This document shows positions 23,570 through 35,521 of a stretch of DNA of 64,000 nt, in pieces (positions within the stretch are counted from its first letter, which is position 1; every line of letters begins with the position of its first letter). The DNA comes from Pontederia crassipes (lineage: Eukaryota; Streptophyta; Magnoliopsida; Commelinales; Pontederiaceae). The notes under the pieces are model-generated. The model saw only the letters and a list, made by a program, of their open reading frames with translations, was not told the DNA's origin and searched no databases. The stretch lies in contig CM060186.1 of the NCBI GenBank assembly GCA_030549335.1, positions 23,427,189 through 23,491,188 on the forward strand, in the 5' to 3' direction. A program made the position numbers and the translations under genes.

Positions 23570-24172
23570 TTTCGACAGTCAAAACCGTCGCAACATAGGT
23601 AAATATAATATTATATTAATTTGAGTTTCGACAGCTCGAATCCGCTGAAAAAACCGTCAAAATATCGACAGTTTTAGCCGTCGATATATATAATAATAAA
23701 TTTTCAAGAGAAATTAGTTTGCGTAAACTATAAATTTCCATTTTCGACGGTTGAGACCGTCGAAAACAATTAAGCTAGAATATTTTATTTAATAACGTTT
23801 CGACGGATATGATCGCCGAAATATCGACGGTTCCTTCGAACGTCGTAAATTTCGACGGTCAAAATCATCGATAAGTTCAATAATTGTACGGGACCAACGT
23901 TGAAATATTGTGATGGTTCAGACCGCTGCAAGTTTCGACGGTTAGGTAAACCGTCGAAACTTTCGACGGTCTGAACCGTCGAAGTGTCAATATTTTCGAC
24001 GGAAGCTTTCGACGAATTCTGAACCGTCGAAAGTTTAGAGGCTAAAACCGTCGAAAAATACCCGACGATAATTTCGACGATTTGGAAGATCCGCCGGAAA
24101 AATCGTCGGTATTTCAGATGGATGTCGGACCGTCGAAATGAACCGTCGGAAATCCGACTTTTTCTTGTAGTG
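23570..24172. repeat. CACTA-1 right sub-terminal and terminal repeats
   Basis: Dense cgacggt/accgtcg motifs, many forming short hairpins. Examples are 23933-23959 (tttcgacggtt ... aaccgtcgaaa) and 23961-23983 (tttcgacggt ctg accgtcgaa). It ends in cttgtagtg. Confidence 0.85.
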
Positions 24173-24215
24173 AAAGGTTTACTCATATGGCATGGTATGG
24201 TTATATAAATTTTAT

Positions 24216-25930
24216 ATGCATAGGTATTGTTCCTACTTTTATTTCACTCATCATGCAAAGGATTGTTGCTTGCATTATACTATTTAAATTTTTAGATAAT
24301 TGTTAGTTCTCGAATTGAGTCGATTCAAAGCTTTCTTTTGATGCATATATAAAAGGTCGATATGTTGGAACACTTTTATTTTTCCTTCACTTTTAATTTT
24401 GAAAGCATGTATGTTATAGATCAACATAAGTGACCAAATAGAGGGTAATAAGAACTTCTCTGAGGTTATAAGACAGTTAATTATTTGGAGTGCTATATGT
24501 TAAATAATGTGTGAAAAAAAGAGAATGGCGACATTACGTGAGTGATATATTTTAAATATTTTGACTAAATTTGATAAATATAATTGCATTTGTTATATAT
24601 ATCAATAAGTAACATGAGAGGATGTTTTGTTGAATTTATTATAAGACAGTTAAATAAAATTAAGAGTTATAATAATTAGGATTAAAACTTAATATGTGAC
24701 AACTTTCCTATTTATTTCCTTCTAAAGTTTTCTTCTTTGTTTTTATTTATTGATTATTTTTTTCTTTCCTGTCAAAATTGGAGTTGAACGGCTGTTTTAT
24801 CGGCTCATCAATTGGTTTTTAATTTTTACTGGTTCAATTTGGTCCAAATTGATTTAACTGCCATTCCACTTTTGGGTCAAACCAAACTACTCTCGCACGA
24901 ACACTGGTTTTTAGTTCAATGACGTGCCCCGCAATGTGAATGGTGAAGCACAAAAATTGCCTTCGCTATATAGCAAGTTAGAAGAAGACAAGGGGAAAAA
25001 AGAAAGAAACAAAAAGTTAGGAATAGATACGTAACTAAAAGGAAATTTAACCTCAATTGCTTGGGCAGTCAACGAATTTGTTCTGCAATCTTTTCTGAGT
25101 CGATCTCGACCAGTAACACTCCCAAGAATGAAGGAGAGTTTCAATTCCTGAAGAAAGCTGTGTTAAACATATTCCATCTTTTTTGCATGAAATAACGTAC
25201 GCATTCATGCATTGAAATCTATCTTCAAAGCTGAGTTAATTGTTTCGAGTGGCAGCATGCGCGCCCATGAACACGTACTGTTCCATTGTTTACCTTTAAT
25301 TTGTCCTACTTCGCACGCATTTATGAAATGCATCTCGAAGGGGGCGGAGTCTTCTTTCCTTGCAGAATTCCTCATCTTCTTTCAGCAGCTAATTAAATGC
25401 CCATCTTCATAACTTTGCTGCGCACCTTTGCCGTATTCCTCCGTCCAACGCAGATTTCGTTTTCGAACTTCCATGAATTTAAGCCTGCCGGCGTCGGCGG
25501 ACCCAGCGGCGGCCTCTCCGTCCCCCCGCCGGAGTGATGTTCATTGCGAAAATGCTTTAGAAATCCGCTATTGATTATTCCTGTGTGAAGTAGCTGTATA
25601 TGGTGCATAATTCGTCATCTTAATGTTACAGTACACTATCAGGAAAAAAAAAAAAACCAAGAATGTGATGAAATAATGTGTAATCCGCTCTCGCCTCTTG
25701 TTTCTTGGTGGCCAAAGTTTTCATAACAATAGAACTTACTTGTTTATAGTTTTCGGCTATTGATTCACATAAATTTAAAATGTGCTTTGAAAGATAAAGA
25801 AGTACGTCACTTACAAATTTATTATCACCTTTCATATTTGGTGTTTTGTCCATATAATGTTATGACCCATATTTTTTTTTCAACGAGCCATTTAAGGATC
25901 GTTTAATTATGTATCATTCTTGACTTTGAT
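24216..25930. other. Intergenic DNA, no gene recognised
   Basis: Apart from the tandem-repeat remnant at its left edge, it is AT-rich to 24900, then of mixed composition with a GC-richer patch at 25460-25535. The frames at 24911-25144 and 25393-25608 have no recognisable domain. Confidence 0.35.
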
Positions 25931-26312
25931 CAGGGGTATTCAATGGGTCGGGTCGATCCGCGAACCTGATGACTCGATTTGATCCGACCCGAAAATTTAA
26001 TTTTGCTAAAATTTTTTAATTTTCAACTTATATTATGTATACAAAAATAAATAAAATATTTTAAATGAGTAAAATAATGTTTAAATGTGGGATAAGTTAT
26101 TTTATACTTTTTAAATAAATATTATATAATATTTTTATATTAAATAATAGAGAAAGTAAAAAAAAACTTGATCACTCCATCCGATTCAATCCGACCCAAA
26201 TCGAATTGGGTCGAATTCAACCTCCCAAAATGAGTTGATTCAATCCAATTCGACCCGATTAAAATCGGACGAATCGAATAACATCTGGGCGGGTCCGGAG
26301 TGAACCCTCTAA
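25931..26312. repeat. Dispersed repeat with GGGTCGGGTCG ends, uninterrupted copy
   Basis: It begins ggggtattcaatgggtcggg and ends in cgggtccggagtgaaccc, with AT-rich DNA between. CG-rich tcgacccgat/atcgggtcga motifs lie at both ends. It is homologous, in inverted orientation, to the two pieces flanking the Helitron (32266-32465 and 39686-39790). Confidence 0.65.
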
Positions 26313-26890
26313 CTTCGTTATTCCTCTTCAATGCCTTTTAAGAGGTCATTTTACCTTGTTTCTAATTTTGTTTTTATGACGTACTGGATTTTTGCCAAAC
26401 GGTAGAAAAAAAAATGTTAGGCCTATGAGATTTTCAAACATTGCATATGAGTACGTACTTGATAAAAAAAAAGATATCATTAATTTGTATATCTGAATCT
26501 TACTGCGCGTGTGAAAAAGATATCACCGAGGGCATGCACTATAAACATGTATTTCATGAGGGCACATGTCAAGAACCTAACATCACGTTTGGAAGTTGGA
26601 ACCTTGACAAGTGCACTGAAATTTAATAATTCGCTTATTGTACAAACTATAGATTAATTATAGGCATACAGTAGAATTAGATCACTTGCAGCAAACTCCA
26701 AAGTCCAAACCTTTGCAGCCTCCTTCTTGAAGCCTGTAATAACTCCTTAATTGCCTCCTCTCTCTCTCTCTCACACACAACACCAGTGCTTTGACCATCA
26801 AATTACCCATCTTTTGGTGATACTTTCCGCTTATTCAATTCTAACTAATTTCGAACACTTTAAACCAACTCCTGCATGTGTCATATATCA
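26313..26890. other. Upstream region of the MGN gene
   Basis: Mixed composition with no gene. A ctctctctctctcacacac tract lies at 26757-26778, a smaller echo of the leader tract of the adjacent gene. Confidence 0.35.
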
Positions 26891-26894
26891 TTCC

Positions 26895-26902
26895 TATAAA
26901 TA
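26895..26902 (+). promoter_or_regulatory. TATA box of the MGN gene
   Basis: TATAAATA lies 76-83 bases upstream of the start codon. It would place the transcript start near 26925-26935, at the beginning of the CT/CA-rich leader. Confidence 0.6.
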
Positions 26903-26937
26903 TCTTTGCCCAGTTGACATATTTACCTCACTATACA

Positions 26938-26977
26938 ATCTCTCCCTCTCTCTCTCACACACACATACACACACACA
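26938..26977 (+). repeat. CT/CA microsatellite leader
   Basis: tctccctctctctctcacac followed by (AC) repeats runs to the start codon. CT-rich leaders are common in plant 5' UTRs. Confidence 0.65.
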
Positions 26978-27373
26978 ATGGGGAATTCGTTGCCTTCTCT
27001 GGTTGATGAAACCAGCAAAACTATCCCTTCAGATGGCAGCAGTACAAAACAGCAGTTTCTGAATCTTAAATTCTGCCAGCTTACTAAGAGCAAGAAGCCT
27101 AAGCAGGGCTGCGAAATGAGCACGAGAGGTGCCCTGGAGTCAACTGCCATCCCTGCAGAGCAAAGCAACTACGATAGCCACAGAAAAAGGGTGATGAGAG
27201 TGAAGGTGGTGCTCACCAAAAAGGAGGCGGCGCAGTTGCTGGCTATGTACGTCAGCGGTGATCAGGAGAAGGTGATTGCCAAGGTCGCGGACGAGCTTGA
27301 GAGAGTGGATGCTCACCGGCGAATGTCTGCGACCGCTTGGAGACCATCGCTCGCAAGCATCCCTGAGGATTGA
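26978..27373 (+). CDS. Small plant-specific protein (MGN / VKVVLT / WRP family), 131 aa
   Basis: An intronless ATG-to-TGA frame with clear codon structure. Residues 1-4 are MGNS. Residues 5-70 are low-complexity and Lys/Ser-rich. A conserved-looking core follows: RVMRVKVVLTKKEAAQLL (about 70-87), a predicted helix (EKVIAKVADELERVDAHRR), and the C-terminal TAWRPSLASIPED. The same order occurs in the protein at 31019-31321, so the two are paralogues. I know of such short MGN-starting plant proteins but no established function. The MGN start hints at N-myristoylation, but proline at position 6 fits the consensus poorly. A TATA box and CT-rich leader support expression. It has no membrane segment. 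Confidence 0.8.
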   Translation: MGNSLPSLVDETSKTIPSDGSSTKQQFLNLKFCQLTKSKKPKQGCEMSTRGALESTAIPAEQSNYDSHRKRVMRVKVVLTKKEAAQLLAMYVSGDQEKVIAKVADELERVDAHRRMSATAWRPSLASIPED

Positions 27374-30300
27374 TGCTGCTGTGCGGAGGACTCGCTAAGC
27401 TTCTTGCTTTGATCAATGTTTCTGGTAGAGATCCAAAAGAAGCAAACAGATACAAAAAGAAGAGCCAACCCTGTGACCGCTCATACGCAGCAGCGCCAGT
27501 TTCGGATGATGCACAGACCTGAAGAAACAATGGACTAGGAGTAAAACTGTCAAGTTTTCATGCATCCACTGAGTTCCTTTCTTGTATAGGTTCTATGAGA
27601 ACTTCATGTTGACTGATTTTTGTAAATACACAGTTAATTCTCTTCTTTTAGTGACAAAACAACATTCCTCTTGGTGATTTTCGAACCTATAAGACGGCTT
27701 TAATCTTTTACTTCGATTGCTGTTGCATCCGGATTTTGGATTATGTATGAATGGTCAGAAGATTTCAAGCCTTAAATAATCGAAATAGATAAAATTATAT
27801 TACCAGATTGTGGTACTACCATGCACGAAGTAACTGCGACCTCTCTTCTTTCACAGAGTTTTAACTTCATTAGACTGTTCAAAATATTTTTTACTGCTAG
27901 GCGTAGTTATTATCAGCTGGAACAACAATAAGGGGATAACACAGTATCAGACTCAAAGCAATTTCAACAGTTCATGACATGTTTGATGGCACTAGCTCCA
28001 TTAGAAGATTTCAAAATTAGCTTTCCATAAGATTACATTTCTGCATAAAATTTAGAGCATGCTGTTCTCACCTAATCAGATCTCTGACATTTCAATTTCT
28101 CTGTACACCATCTCCTTCCGAGTTATTTATTAGAATTCTTGGCAAGTGATTAGGAGAATCTCATTGTACAGAGGAATGGAGGGGCTCCCAGCTTGCACAA
28201 TAGATAAATATAAAAAGAAGATAAGTTTAGACTACAAAAATATGTCGTGGGCATGCATGTGATCATCCCTACTTGTTATGTTAAAAAGAAATGAAGACGG
28301 CCCCATTACGTTGTATGTATCGCCACCTAAAACAGTGACTAGTTGTCTGAGCTATTGACCTGTAAACATGTTAGCCATTCCGGGCTTCTAACAAGCAAAA
28401 AAGATCAACATTTTATTGTCCAAGCAAAGGATTTGCATGAATGAATCATTCTGATCAGGTATACAAAAGAAAGATGTCATCTTTTCTCATGTTTATGAAA
28501 GAAGTACTTTAGTTTAATGATTATTTATTTGTTGTGATGGTAATATGTCAGGAATCCAATGTCTTCATATGTTAAACAGCATTTATCCTTTTCATTTTGT
28601 TTCTTGAAGTCCTTACTGACAACTGTAGTGTTTATGGGTAGCAAAATTCAGTCAACAAGATAAAAAAGAAAAATCGTCCTCGTTCTATCAGCTTTGAACG
28701 ACTGCAGGAAATCGCATGGTGAAGTAAAGATCAGGTTTGATGACGGATTTAACAATGTGACAACCGACACCTTGCTCAAATATCAGAACAAATAACAATT
28801 GTTATTACGCAATATGCCAAAGGATGATTCCACCGTATCAGAGAAGTACACTCGAGGGAACAAATAAAACATCCCATTCATGACCCCATAGCCGCGTCGT
28901 TGCCAGATGAAAACAACTTTTCTGAGCAATTTGATAAAGTAGTACGTTACTTCAGAAACAAAGTCTTCTACACTGAACATGACGAACATAAATATCATCA
29001 GTCGGCAAGTGGCCACGTTACTTCTGATCAGTTCTCAATCAGATGGAGAGAGAGAGAGTGAGAGAAAGAGAGTATAACAGACCAAAACCTTCGAACTGTT
29101 TGCATCAAATTATCTCAGCTGGATAAAAACTTGATTTCGCACTATATGATTCATCTCCTGATGCTCTGTTAAATTATGTTGCAACTCCAGCAATATTACA
29201 TAAACGTCCTGCCTGCCTCACTTTATTACAAACAGACGGATTTTATAGATATCCGAGTGCAAACTTCCCGGATCAATAAAATTCAGATACTACAACTGAC
29301 AGAAATGGGATGTCAAAAGGGTTTTTTTTTTCTGATAGTTATCCATCATCGACATCTCTGTTCCAGAATGCCCAAATTGTACAGAACAAATAAAGTTCGC
29401 TTCTCTAATTCTAAAAGGATCAGAACGAGACACAGTACTAACATGACAACGAGCAAAAGATTAAACATGAAATTTCTTTATTATGGAATTGGATAAATGA
29501 TGCTGCTAGGAATTAACCTGAAAAAACCTCTTAACATCTGTTGCTCTTTTCATAAAAACAAGTGTTTCAGCTATTGATTGAGCCTGCACATATGAGAAAC
29601 TGTTGATGATTATTGACGGCTTGCCTGCACAAATTATTTGAATGACATATGCTAGGACCCATCTGGTTAAAACAATTGAGAGATCGACCCTCTTCTTAGT
29701 TCATGCATATCAGATGAGGTCACCACAATCTTGCAACACTCAGATTTTTCTTCAGATAATTCCAATCTGATACAGATTCGGATTGATACACAACATTATC
29801 TTATCTGATTTTTACTTTGCCCTTCTATCATTGTGCTTGCCCTTTCCTGTAAAGTTGATGACAGTATACATATTTTCCTTCAATCCATGTGATCTGTGAT
29901 GACGATTTAGTGAATCGATGAAATCTATCAAGAGTCCATGAATTGCTGTTCACATATCTTCATAATTTAAACGCTGCATGCAACACAGATTAACACAATT
30001 ACCAAAGAGGACTAATCATTCTATTCTTGATCTATTCCTCTGTGCATATGTAAACAGCAAAGCTTAAAGTTCATCAGCAAGTTAAAGATTTTATTAGTGG
30101 AAAATGAAAACCTATGTTGATAAAATCCCAAGTCCTAATACACACATATGTTGCCATTATCATAGAGCCTCGTCATTAATTTAATGCAAACAATTAAAAA
30201 TAAATTTCAAATGCTCGTCGAAGGAACTCTGTAGGTACATATCGCATATGACCGAAGATATGCAGAAAACAATGCATCTAGTTAACAAGAATGTCTGCAA

Positions 30301-31018
30301 CTGGACCCATTACCCAATGAATCAAAAAATAGCAACAGCCCCTAAGAGGAATCTCTCACTTTAAAGTTGTGCCTGATTCTGAAATCCTATTATCCGAACA
30401 ACGAGGAATACGCTGATAAATGGCTAAATTTCCCAGGAACATGCATGCAAACATGCTAAACAATTAAACTTATATATAGCCTATACGGAGAAAGTTCAAA
30501 TCAATTATCTGCTGCTCTTGTCTTGCATAACATTTCATGGCAGAGACATATAATATCTGTTAACCTGAAATCTAACAATGCAGAAAAGCTTCTAAAATTC
30601 ATCCCGATTCTTGTCTACACCCGTTTTATCCTGATTCTATAGAAACTTGTTCATTTGCAGTAACGTACCAAAATTCTGATACAAATAAAAATATTGACCC
30701 AGACACCATATTAAACTTAAATTACGGATATTATTGAAGTAGATCAGATCCCCAGTAGCTATACATCCATTTCATTCTCTGGTATATAGTAAAGAGAAAG
30801 AAAGCTGAAACCAAATTATCCTAGTTTTTCTGAGATCAGGCCGCCGTCTTATAGCTTATAAGATGGTATGTATCAGTATCTCAACTCCGGTGATGGAGCT
30901 ACTATATATAGACACGTTAAGGATCCCCAATTTCCTGAAAGTAGATTACTTGAGGAAGAACATGTACAGAGCATATCAAACACGCATCTCATGCAATGCA
31001 CAGCATGCGCCCATGTCT
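27374..31018. other. Intergenic DNA between the two MGN-family genes
   Basis: 3.6 kb of unique-looking, moderately AT-rich DNA, unlike the repeats elsewhere. A GA microsatellite is at 29045-29072. A possible 66-bp minus-strand exon is at 29518-29583. The minus frame 28783-29016 is unconvincing. Both flanking genes point into this region, so it contains their 3' UTRs. Confidence 0.45.
29518..29583 (-). other. Candidate 22-codon internal exon
   Basis: On the minus strand the sequence reads ...tgtgCAG, then 66 bp encoding AQSIAETLVFMKRATDVKRF plus FQ, then a GTTAAT donor-like site. The length is a multiple of three and both borders look like splice sites. No companion exons were identified and the peptide is not recognised. 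Confidence 0.25.
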
Positions 31019-31321
31019 TCATGGCTCTTGAGCCTCCGAAGCCTCCGTTATGCTCTCCAGATTTGGCCGCCAGCTCTTGACTCTGATTGGTTTATGATTA
31101 TCGTCCCTGGTGGCCATCTCCACAAGGAGATCTTCCAGCCTCCTCTCCCTTCTCTCGTCCAGCTCGAGCATCAGCCTCTCCAGCTCCCTCCTCGTCAGCA
31201 CCACCTTGACCTTCAGGCCGCTCTGGTCTCCCCTTCCACCTCCTCCCCTTCCTTCTTGCTTCATTTGGTCTTCTTCCTCCAGCTGCTCCTTGGCCTGCCT
31301 TGTCACCATGCAGTTGCCCAT
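31019..31321 (-). CDS. Small plant-specific protein (MGNC / VKVVLT / WRP family), 100 aa
   Basis: I chose the ATG at 31321; a TTG one codon upstream is not a plausible plant start. The protein begins MGNCMVTRQ, where Gly2 and Cys4 could serve lipid attachment, although position 6 is valine and the myristoylation fit is imperfect. Next come an acidic and Gly-rich linker, then LKVKVVLTRRELERLMLELD (about 37-56), a charged amphipathic helix (RRERRLEDLLVEMATRD), and the C-terminal signature KSWRPNLESITEA. Order and spacing match the 131-aa protein at 26978, with a shorter N-terminal linker. The function is unknown. It is intronless. The leader is GA-rich on the coding strand. The two genes are convergent, 3.6 kb apart. 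Confidence 0.8.
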   Translation of the reverse strand: MGNCMVTRQAKEQLEEEDQMKQEGRGGGGRGDQSGLKVKVVLTRRELERLMLELDERRERRLEDLLVEMATRDDNHKPIRVKSWRPNLESITEASEAQEP

Positions 31322-32265
31322 CAAGCTATGTTTCTTTCTCTTCTTCTTCCTCCTCCTCCTTCTGGTTGCTTGGATTAGACTTCAAAAGTAGAGATCTTGT
31401 TCATGAGTAGCACAATGAGTGATTTGTAGTACTCTTTAAGGAAGCACATGGCCTTGCAGCATCAGTAAGATCAAACATGTAGGATGATACTAGATCTCAA
31501 GCAAGCACCGCTAGATATGGGACTCAATTGGTCCATAAGACGCATTGAACTTGGGAAGAGATTTATAATAAGAAAAAAAAAAGACACAAATGCACATGGT
31601 AGGTCCTTAGATTTGGTTGATATAATATGTGTCCTGTCCTTTGCATGAGGCCAGGGCGGACTGCTACTCATTGCTCAATAATATCATGCACACGTCAAGG
31701 GTCAGGAAAGGTACAGTTGGGGACTGTAATTAAATGCAAGACCCATCCTTCCGTCCTCCAATTGATAGCGTCGTCGTCGTCGTTTCTTCTTTTAAGTAGC
31801 AACTCAATTAGCTAAAGGGGGTAATAATTAAATTCTTATATGTGATATATAATCGAATTCCAGGTTCTTTAATCCATTCGTTGTTATATGATAGACCTCT
31901 TCTTAATCTAAACATTTGATGGCAATAATAAAAAGAATTTAATAGTTGTTGAAATCACTAGGCGACAATTTTTTACATCCAGAGGGGACTCTACAGAGAC
32001 ACCTTCAAATCATGCATTTAATACTGTCCCTGTATTGTTTCATAGAGCTAGCTGCATGTGTGCTCCCTGCAGTGGTGTTGTAAGCATGACATAAATATGA
32101 CGTAGAGTAGGTGAATAAAATATTCTACTTTATTTTTAATTATAAAGAAAAGGCTCACGAATTTTAACAAAAAAATAAAAAAAAACATAAGATAAATTAG
32201 TCCCATTCTTAAAAAAAAAATATTCTTTAAGCATTCCACTAGCTACCCCATAGGAAAGATGTGTT
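31322..32265. other. Upstream region of the MGNC gene and spacer
   Basis: GA-rich leader (coding strand) to about 31375. An attataaatctc TATA-like element lies near 31558-31570 on the minus strand, rather far from the start. A (CGT)-rich stretch is at 31768-31784. No other gene was seen. Confidence 0.35.
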
Positions 32266-32465
32266 CACGGTTCGGATTTACAACAACTAGACCTCGAATT
32301 CGATTTGATCCATCCGATTTTGATCGGATCGGGTCAGGTCGGATCAACCCTCCAAAAGAGAGTTGAATCAAATCGGGGCGGGTGGTCGAATAACCCGACC
32401 ATCATTTTATTTTTTTAATTTTATCTTACTTTTTTATTATTTAATATAAAAAATATTATACAATA
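32266..32465. repeat. Left half of a GGGTCGG repeat split by the Helitron
   Basis: atcggatcgggtcaggtcgg and gtcgaataacccgacc match, in reverse, the copy at 25931-26312, as does the following AT-rich attatttaatataaaaaata. The match ends at 32465, exactly where the Helitron begins. Confidence 0.65.
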
Positions 32466-34482
32466 TCTATACATATATAAAAGCAGAGGTCGAAAGTGTC
32501 ACGTATCGAACTGTCATAAATTAAAAGAATAAAGTGATAATATTATAAATATATAATCATGGATATTAAAGAGTTGGTTATTAGAAAATATATGATTTTA
32601 TTTATTTATACTTTTAAATTTTATATTTGTAAGTATAAACAGAGGACTTTCAATTACATTCTTTGAAGACAAAAAATATGTGCGGATCTATGAATTTAGA
32701 TCTGTGCGTGATAAAAAAATTTTATATAATTTTCTCCGTCTAATACGAATATTAAATATTATAAGAAAAAAGTACTTATATATAATTTTTCTATGTCTAA
32801 TAAAAATATCTATGTCTATATATATCTATATCTATATTTATATCTATTTATATATAAAAGCAGAGGTCGAAAGTGTCACATGTCAAGCTCTCATAAATTA
32901 AATATATAAAATAATAATATGTTCATTATATAAATATGGATACTTAAAAGTTAGTTATTAAAAATATAAAATATTATTATTTATAATTTAAAATTTTATA
33001 TTTATAACTATAAATAGAGGGACTTTCAATGTTTATTTACATAGTCAACGCCTTTTTTGAAGGCAAAGAATACGTGCAGGCCTACAAATATAGATATGTA
33101 CGTGATAAAAAAATTATTTATATACAATTTCTTTTCGTCCAAAAAATATTATAGGAAAAATTATTTATATGTAATTTATTTTTGTCTAAGAAAAAATGTT
33201 AAATGACATGAAGGGCTTTTAGTTTTCATTTGCACACTCGACGTTCTCTTTGAAAGTAAAAAGTATATGAGGATCAAAATATTATATCATGATATAAAGT
33301 TGAAGTTAACAACATGTATGTCACACTCTAATGAATACAAACACAAGTTCAAGGAGTTATTCAACTATTATAAATTAAACATTTTTTCTATAAAAAATAA
33401 ATTATATACTTTTTTGTGTTATTTATAATCATATATTATTTTCACTAATAATTTTTTTACTTGTATATAATTATTTTTTGTTATAATCATGTTATTATTG
33501 TGTCAAGGGAATAGAAATAATCAACCAAGCTTAATCATTATTTATTATTATTAATATTTTGTTAATTTATTATTATATGTATATCTATATGTTATAGTTC
33601 CTTATAAATACGTAGTCACCTAATAATAAAATAGTCAACAAAAATTAATCATTTCGTTATTACTATTAATAGTTAATTTATTATTATATGTATATAAAAA
33701 TATTGTGTTAATAATATTCATAAACATATATTATTACTACTAATAAGTTTTAGTTGTATATAATTATTTTTTATTGTTATAATATTGTTATTCAATGAAG
33801 GAGATAGAATACTTATCTATATCAATCATTTAACAATTATGATTTTTGAGCATTTTAGTATTATTGAATAGTTTGTTATAAATCCATATAAGATATGTAA
33901 CGAACTAATAACAAAATAATAAATCAAACTTAATCATTATGTTATTATTATTAACAGTTTGTTAATTTATTATATGTATATTTATATGTCATAGTTCGCT
34001 ATAAAACTGATATCGAATACATAATCACCTAATAACAAAATAGTCAATCAAACATAATGATTTTGTTATTATTATAAAAAAATTGTTAATTTTTTATGAT
34101 AAGTATATCTATATGTTTGTTTACATATATTTTTTTTGTGTTAATAATATTTATAATCATATAATATTTATATTAATAAATTTTAGTTATATATAGTTTT
34201 TTTGTTATCAATTTGTTATTCTATCAATGAAATAGAAGACTTACATATATCAATCATTTAATAACTATGTTTTATATTATTTTTATTTTTATTAAATAAT
34301 TTGTTATAAATCGATATAAGATACGCAATCAGTTAAAAACAAAATATTAAATCAAACTTGATCATTTTGTTATTATTATTATTAGTTTATTAATTGATTT
34401 AAATATTCTAATGAACTAATAACAAATTATTCAAAAGCTATCATATATAAAAATGACTGAGTCAAAAGCTTGCATCTGATTT

Positions 34483-34484
<2 letters not shown>

Positions 34485-34522
<38 letters not shown>
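34485..34522. repeat. (TA)19 microsatellite
   Basis: Uninterrupted TA run inside the Helitron. Confidence 0.95.
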
Positions 34523-34524
<2 letters not shown>

Positions 34525-35521
34525 TAATTAATAAAAGAATCATCAACATTTTAATTATAATATTATGATAACAATTATAATGAACTAATATTAATTAAAA
34601 TAATAGTTTAATAATTATAATAAGTGTAACATCATTTAATGCTAATATTTTTTTTGTTAAAGTTAACACATATATAATTCATTTATATCCATATTTACAC
34701 ATCACTCTCTCATTAAGTTATGTGTCACTAAAATTAGTTTTTAAAGAAAAAATGGTAAAGTATGTTAGCAATCATAGATAATAATAAATAAAATAATTTA
34801 TAATAATAATTAATATATATATGTCATAATAATATTTTATGTGTAATCAACAAGATTATATTTATATATATATATAAAAGCAAAGTTAAAATTTGTCAAA
34901 TGAAAACTCTCACAAATTAACCTATTATTATATTTTAAAATGATAAAAGATTAAATTATATTTGTTATAATGAGTAACAATAATATATATAAGCATAAGT
35001 AGAAAGTGTCACATGTAGAACTCTCATGAATTCAAGTATAAAATGATGATATTTTAAATATATAAATACTCAAAAGTTAGTTATTAAAAACACATATTTT
35101 TATTTATTCAATTTTTTAAAATAATATATTTGTACCTATAAATAGGGGGCTTTTAATTTCCATTAACATATTCAACGCTTTCATTGAGGGGAAAGAGTAC
35201 GTGCAAACTTACAAATATAAATTTGTATGTGATAAAATAACATACACACATACGCACATATATATAATTTCTCTATATCTAATAAAAATATTAAATGTTA
35301 TAATATATATATATATAGTGATATATTTAAAAATTAGGTTCTCATATATATCTCGAGTTAAAAACTTGCATCTCCCTATCCTAATTGTGCTATTTATTTT
35401 TTCGGTGATATAATGATGATGATATTTATTGGTGATTAATATAAATATGGTTAATTTTAAACTATATTATTATGATAATTTATATCTACATCTTATATAT
35501 AAACAAATGTTAAGATATGAT

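Larger units (their letters stand above)
20640..24172. mobile_element. CACTA (En/Spm) element 1, non-autonomous
   Basis: 3533 bp. The left end is CACTACAACAA and the right end TTTTTCTTGTAGTG, flanked by the 3-bp duplication AAA (20637-20639 and 24173-24175), as usual for this superfamily. Both ends carry sub-terminal cgacggtt/aaccgtcg repeats, the presumed binding sites for the regulatory transposase subunit. Inside are a truncated TNP2 gene (minus), a captured PPR gene fragment (plus) and a GC-rich island. No complete transposase remains. Confidence 0.92.

Noticed and set aside
23167-23598. Long frames on both strands over the GC island of CACTA-1
   Set aside because: GC-rich tandem repeats keep all frames open; no domain is visible.
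28640-28800. Short minus-strand frame that looks mildly coding
   Set aside because: No clear splice borders and no recognised similarity.
30863-31391. Plus-strand frames of 171 and 93 codons
   Set aside because: Antisense shadows of the 100-aa minus-strand gene, whose family motifs are clear.
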